Under the pieces are notes generated by a model. That model saw only the letters and a program-made list of their open reading frames with translations. It did not search any database and was not told the DNA's origin. The translations under genes and the position numbers were made by a program. A stretch of DNA of 64,000 nt from Alteromonadales bacterium alter-6D02 (GTDB taxonomy: Bacteria; Pseudomonadota; Gammaproteobacteria; Enterobacterales; Psychrobiaceae): NCBI GenBank assembly GCA_002835545.1, contig PIZK01000001.1, positions 1 to 64,000 on the forward strand, written 5' to 3'. The first letter of the stretch is position 1; each line of letters opens with the position of its first letter. Shown in pieces: positions 60,117-64,000 of the stretch.

Positions 60117-61882
60117 TTCGGAGTGTTAGTCTCCCACCACGTGCCATCAACTACTTGATTATTTAACGGGATAGCATCAGTCCAATGTAAGCGAATAGAA
60201 CGACTGAAGGTGGCAAGACTGTCGCTAGGTTTGTCAGTAAACTCAGCTAAAGATTGGTTGTTGATTGCGATCAATTTTGCGTGCATATACGGCTTAGTTT
60301 GACGTATGGCAATATCTTTATCACTAGCCCAGTGCTCAATAAACTCCATTTGAGGCTGTGTCGCTTGAGACACCATGACATTGCCGTCGTGCTGGCGTTG
60401 GTAAGACGACATTGTTTGGCCAAGATCTTTTAATAGCATCAGGGTAAACAGTAATAGAAAAGCGCATAGGCCAACGCCTAATATCTGAGTACTTTTGTTG
60501 ATTAAGCGTTGCTTCATCATGAACAACGAAAAGGGCACTAAACCTGAGATGTTTTGGGTTAATTTTTCCCCTAGGGTTAACGAACTCCAACTGATGACAA
60601 TCATTAGAGCAATGGTGATCACTGTAGCTGTCACCATCATTAAGGTTAATAAGCCATTATCAGAATAGGTCAGTGTGACCCCGGTCAGAACCGCGATACT
60701 GCTTAGTTTGCTAAACCAGTGGCTAAAACCTTTGTTAACGCCGCTAAATAACTTAGCAACGGAGTTATTTTTCAATGACAGCCACACAGGGGCATGAAAG
60801 ATAGCGAATACAGCAAGCAATGCAGTCAATGACTTAGCTATTAATGGGTAATTGATTTGCCATTGCAACGCGGAAAATGTTCCACTTAACCAATCAATGA
60901 TTAGCCAGTGGAATAGGGCTGATAATATCAATACGACTGGAACTAATAACAATAGGCTGATTAACCATTTAAACAGCGACACTTGAATTCCTGTAGTATT
61001 TGAAGCTCCAAGACTCATGCAGATGGCTGAGAAGTATTGATCTTTTTTCATGTGAACTTGAGTGAGCTGTTCAATGGCTATTGCAGCCATAAAAAATAAG
61101 ATAATCGAGGCTAATCCCATGAAGTTTTCTGTTCTTTTCCAGAACAGTGACAGAGGGTGGTTTCCCTGTTTATGAAATATTTCTGCAGCAGGTAATGTCT
61201 GTTGCTGCCATGTTGTAAGCTGCTCTATTTGCGCTGAACTTGCAGCGATAAGGTAACGAAAGTGAATCAAATCCGATGAAAAGTTTAGGCGCTTCATATC
61301 AAGCTGATTAATCATGGCGCGCATGTCAACGGTATGACCTTCCATTAATCTATCCGGCTCATGTTGTAGAATCCGAGAAACAATTAGTTGTTGATTGGCT
61401 ACTTGAAGGGTCTCGCCCATCTCAACTGATAAGCTGGCAAACAATCTGGCATCGAGCCAAATATGGCCTTGCTGTGGACCTGAAGCGGTGACTTGTCCCT
61501 TATCTTGTAAACTCGCGGAGGTTAGCAATTCGCCTTGCAGTGGGTATTGCTGGCCAACCGCTTTAAGTTTGACCAGTTGCCATTGGCCATTATGGGTCAG
61601 GGTTGTTTTTACTTGTTGGGTGGTAACGACTTTGCTAGATAGATTTGCTATGTCATTATGCTGCTCTGCGGTAAGTGCTTGCTGTTGACTGAGCACGGCA
61701 TCAGCCCCGAGTAGCCCTTGTAAATTATCGTTTAAATAGGTTTGGATGTTAGCGCTTGATTGGCTTAGCGTGATAATAAACAGCATTAAAGCGCCCTGAG
61801 TCCAGCGCAATAATCGCTGGTGGGAAAAACGGTACTCTTGTTGGTAAAAATGCCAAGCAAGCTTTACATTGTTCATTAACAT
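60014..61882 (-). pseudogene. N-terminal part of ABC exporter permease (FtsX/YbbP-like), frameshifted
   Basis: A 622-aa frame with an N-terminal helix (about 28-45), a periplasmic domain, helices around 255-280, 305-340 and 355-378, two more near 390-440, another near 465-490, and a second periplasmic domain. It stops at 60014 just after DLGLVLGDWLTFFIGQQ, where family members continue; the continuation lies in the -1 frame. Joined, the product is about 826 aa, the size of YbbP (about 804). It overlaps the ATPase gene by 7 bp. A T6 run lies just upstream of the break. This could be a real mutation, a sequencing error or a slippage site. Confidence 0.75.
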
Positions 61883-62562
61883 GAAGCCACCTCTAACGTT
61901 TGATTCGATTGTTGGTTGAACTGGCCATCGATCAATGAAAACTGATGTGTTGCCCGATTAGCTAACGCGTCACTATGGGTGACGACCACTAGCGCGGCAT
62001 TGTTCTCTTGACAACAAGTAAATAAAATATCGGCGATTTCGATGGCGCACTTTTGGTCTAAATTGCCAGTAGGTTCATCGGCAAAAATAAACTTGGGCTG
62101 AAAAACGAGGGCCCGTGCTATGGCCACGCGTTGTTGCTCACCACCACTTAACTCACTTGGTTTATGGTTAATGCGATCATTTAGTCCAACCTTGCTTAGC
62201 CAAGCGGTTGCTTTTTTTATCGCATCTTTATCGCCCCGAAGTTTTAGCGGCAACGCAACATTGTTTAATGCGGTTAACTCGGGTAATAAATGAAATTGTT
62301 GGAATATAAAACCAATATCACTTCTTAATTCACTTAATGCTTTGCTTTGACCCGCATTTACATAAACACCATGTCCCGTTGACGGTTGCTCTAATCCTGA
62401 TATCAGCGTTAACAAGCTCGATTTTCCTGCTCCAGAAGGTCCAGTGATAGCATATGACTCACCTTGGTGAACGGTTAAATTGAGGTTGTTAAATAAAGTG
62501 ACCTGGGTATCGTTGGTTTGAAAGGACTGGCTGGCGTTTTTTAACTCAATGTAACTGGGCAT
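61876..62562 (-). CDS. ABC exporter ATP-binding protein (YbbA/LolD-like)
   Basis: A 228-aa ATPase with Walker A GPSGAGKSSLL, Q-loop FIFQQFHLLPEL, signature LSGGEQQRVAIARAL, Walker [14 protein letters not shown] and H-loop VVTHSD. It is the first gene of the exporter unit, overlapping the permease by 7 bp. The TTTCAC tandem box lies 51-67 bp upstream of its ATG. In the YbbAP group the exporter is thought to move lipids or hydrophobic compounds; the substrate here is unknown. Confidence 0.92.
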   Translation of the reverse strand: MPSYIELKNASQSFQTNDTQVTLFNNLNLTVHQGESYAITGPSGAGKSSLLTLISGLEQPSTGHGVYVNAGQSKALSELRSDIGFIFQQFHLLPELTALNNVALPLKLRGDKDAIKKATAWLSKVGLNDRINHKPSELSGGEQQRVAIARALVFQPKFIFADEPTGNLDQKCAIEIADILFTCCQENNAALVVVTHSDALANRATHQFSLIDGQFNQQSNQTLEVASC

Positions 62563-62612
62563 AGTGTTTACTCGTGATTATCCAATGTATGGTTTAATTT
62601 AATCGACGAGGT

Positions 62613-62629
62613 GTGAAATAGATGTGAAA
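62613..62629 (-). promoter_or_regulatory. TTTCAC-N5-TTTCAC tandem box (3)
   Basis: Plus strand GTGAAATAGATGTGAAA; minus strand TTTCACATCTATTTCAC, 11-bp direct repeat, 51-67 bp before the ATPase gene start. Identical to box 2 except for one spacer base. Confidence 0.7.
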
Positions 62630-62806
62630 CGGTGAAGTAATGAATTTGGTTAAGAGTGTAAAAGGCATGCGTGACGGCGACAGGTATAAGTTTAATATCA
62701 AATATATAGACTGTTTTGTAAAGCTAACTTGATAACATTTTTAGCTTATCTTTTAATCTGGTTACTCGCTCAACCTAGCATTAATTGTTAATTTGAAGTA
62801 AAGTTA

Positions 62807-62824
62807 AATGATAGCGCTGTCATT
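62807..62824. promoter_or_regulatory. LacI-family (NagR-like) operator
   Basis: AATGATAGCGCTGTCATT is an 18-bp palindrome with one mismatched pair and the central GCGC-type core of LacI-family operators. It is close to the NagR consensus I recall for Shewanella-type bacteria (AATGACARCGYTGTCATT). It lies 94 bp before the sugar transporter gene. Confidence 0.65.
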
Positions 62825-62917
62825 TTTGTTTGATTGCGCCTGACTATATAGTGCTCAATAGCGGTTTTTAAGTACTAAGATAGTTACAATAACTACAACT
62901 AACACAAGAAGAATTTT

Positions 62918-64000
62918 ATGGAAGCGACAGCGGAAATCGAACAAAAACCACAACATAGTATATGGCTACCTATGGTATTAGCCGGCTCGATGTTCTTTAT
63001 TTTAGGGTGTATCACTTGGCTTAACGGTGCCATTACTCCCTTTTTACAACAGATGCTTGAATTAACACCACTGCAAGCCTCTTTTATTATTTCATCGTTT
63101 TATATCGCGGTAACTATCGCTGGTATTCCTTCTGCGATGTTGATTAAGCGTGTCGGCTATAAAAATGGTATGGCAATTGGTTGTACTATTATGGCTGCCT
63201 CCGCTTTGCTATACATCCCAGCTGCTAAAATGCAGATGATTGAAATTTTCTTATTTGCACAATTGCTCATTGGTGTTGGTCAAACGGTTTTACAAACAGC
63301 GGTAAACCCGTATGTGGTTAAGATGGGCTCAGAGAAATCTGCTGCGGTACGTGTTTGTATCATGGGCTTATTAAACAAGTTTGCTGGTGTTATTGTACCA
63401 ATCGCTTTTGCTGCTGTTGTAGTAAGCGGTGTGGTTGCTGACGGAGAGCAATTATCGCAAGCGCAAAAAGATGCGATGGCAAATAGCTTAATTTTACCTT
63501 ACATTGCGATTGCTGGTTTGATTTTTGTATTTGCTTTATTTGCTAAATTTTCACCACTACCTGACCTAGTATTTGATGAAGGTGAGAGCAGTGGTAAAGG
63601 TGAAATTAAAGAAGCATTATCACATCCACACTTAGTATTAGGTGTAATCGGTATCGCGCTTTATGTAGCGGTAGAAGTTATTGCAGCCGATACAATCGGT
63701 TCATACGCTTTAGCGATTGGAATTGCGGATTATTCTGTCATGACCTCATACACAATGGCGTGTATGTTAATTGGTTATGCCATTGGTATTGCTTTGATCC
63801 CTAAATACATGTCACAACAAAATGCTTTAGTAATGTCTGGTATTGCCGGACTTGTTACAGTGGCGGCTGTTATATTGGGTTCAAATGATTCATTTGTCAT
63901 CGCTAACTTAGTCTTAGTACCATTTGGTGGTCCACAATTACCAGACCCATTACTGTGTATTGCTCTACTTGGTTTTGCTAATGCGATGGTATGGCCTGCA
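62918..64000 (+). CDS. nagP: Sugar MFS transporter, FucP/NagP family (5' part, runs off the window)
   Basis: An open frame of 361 codons from ATG 62918 to the window end. It shows FucP-group features: SMFFILGCITWLNGAITPFLQ in helix 1, LTPLQASFIISSFYIAVTI, the QTVLQTAVNPYVVKMG motif of sugar-specific members and CIMGLLNKFAGVIVP. These are proton-coupled importers for fucose, glucose, galactose or N-acetylglucosamine. The upstream NagR-like operator favours GlcNAc (NagP), but glucose or other sugars remain possible. AGAAGAA precedes the start. The remaining quarter of the gene lies beyond the window. Confidence 0.8.
   Translation, partial: MEATAEIEQKPQHSIWLPMVLAGSMFFILGCITWLNGAITPFLQQMLELTPLQASFIISSFYIAVTIAGIPSAMLIKRVGYKNGMAIGCTIMAASALLYIPAAKMQMIEIFLFAQLLIGVGQTVLQTAVNPYVVKMGSEKSAAVRVCIMGLLNKFAGVIVPIAFAAVVVSGVVADGEQLSQAQKDAMANSLILPYIAIAGLIFVFALFAKFSPLPDLVFDEGESSGKGEIKEALSHPHLVLGVIGIALYVAVEVIAADTIGSYALAIGIADYSVMTSYTMACMLIGYAIGIALIPKYMSQQNALVMSGIAGLVTVAAVILGSNDSFVIANLVLVPFGGPQLPDPLLCIALLGFANAMVWPA

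Overview
The window reads as chromosomal DNA of a marine gammaproteobacterium of the Alteromonadales type (Colwellia/Thalassotalea-like). This rests on the AT-rich codon use, the synteny uvrY-uvrC-pgsA-tRNA(Gly)-tRNA(Cys)-tRNA(Leu) shared with E. coli, the density of two-component systems and lipoproteins, and REP-like hairpin repeats. No phage, CRISPR array or intact insertion sequence was seen; the only mobile-element trace is a 5' stub of a Y1 (RAYT-type) transposase near 43.2 kb.

Layout. 1-730: a 190-bp direct repeat carrying tRNA-3'-end-like fragments, each followed by a Rho-independent terminator. 0.8-10.6 kb: mostly single metabolic or housekeeping genes (nitrilase-family amidohydrolase, GNATs, OmpA-family protein, MAPEG protein, NAD-dependent epimerase, GFA protein, DUF1330 protein, quinone reductase, chromate transporter, GST). 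10.6-18.2 kb: a MacA/MacB-like efflux operon (adaptor, ATPase, FtsX permease) followed by an NtrC-type response regulator and its kinase. A good sigma-54 promoter and two tandem 24-bp palindromes lie just upstream, so the unit looks self-regulated. 18.3-22.0 kb: an OsmC-YcaO fusion protein and a periplasmic delta-class carbonic anhydrase. 22.1-22.45 kb: tandem 116-bp REP-like repeats.

22.46-37.2 kb (minus strand): a tightly packed 13-gene operon that I regard as the most novel item here. In transcription order it encodes a TPR/TonB-C-like periplasmic protein, a Ser/Gln-rich lipoprotein, a large lipoprotein, a membrane-anchored TPR protein, a membrane-anchored PEGA + FGE-like protein lacking the catalytic cysteines, a small Lys/Thr-rich periplasmic protein, a MotA/TolQ/ExbB-type channel, an actin/Hsp70-fold-like protein, two TolR-like single-pass proteins carrying coiled coils and VWA domains, two more lipoproteins and an M48 metalloprotease lipoprotein. 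It looks like an ion-driven, envelope-spanning machine with VWA domains in place of the usual TolR/MotB periplasmic domains.

37.7-41.7 kb: uvrY, uvrC (very probably starting at a non-AUG codon), pgsA and six tRNA genes (2 Gly, 1 Cys, 3 Leu) behind a strong promoter. 41.8-51.3 kb: small secreted proteins, a transposase remnant, an HGSNAT/DUF1624-like membrane acyltransferase, a 1317-aa Reg_prop hybrid sensor kinase, a periplasmic binding-protein-like protein and an unknown secreted protein. 51.3-56.0 kb: an RstAB-like two-component system flanked by a lipoprotein hydrolase gene and a DUF418 membrane gene; each of these two genes has a TACA-N6-TACA tandem box upstream. 56.1-62.6 kb: a second OmpR-type two-component system, a secreted DJ-1/PfpI protein and an ABC exporter whose permease is split by a -1 frameshift; a TTTCAC-N5-TTTCAC box precedes the exporter, the DJ-1 gene and the distant gene at 50.56 kb. 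62.9-64.0 kb: the 5' part of a sugar MFS (FucP/NagP family) transporter behind a LacI-type (NagR-like) operator.

All functional assignments come from reading motifs by eye; no database search was run.
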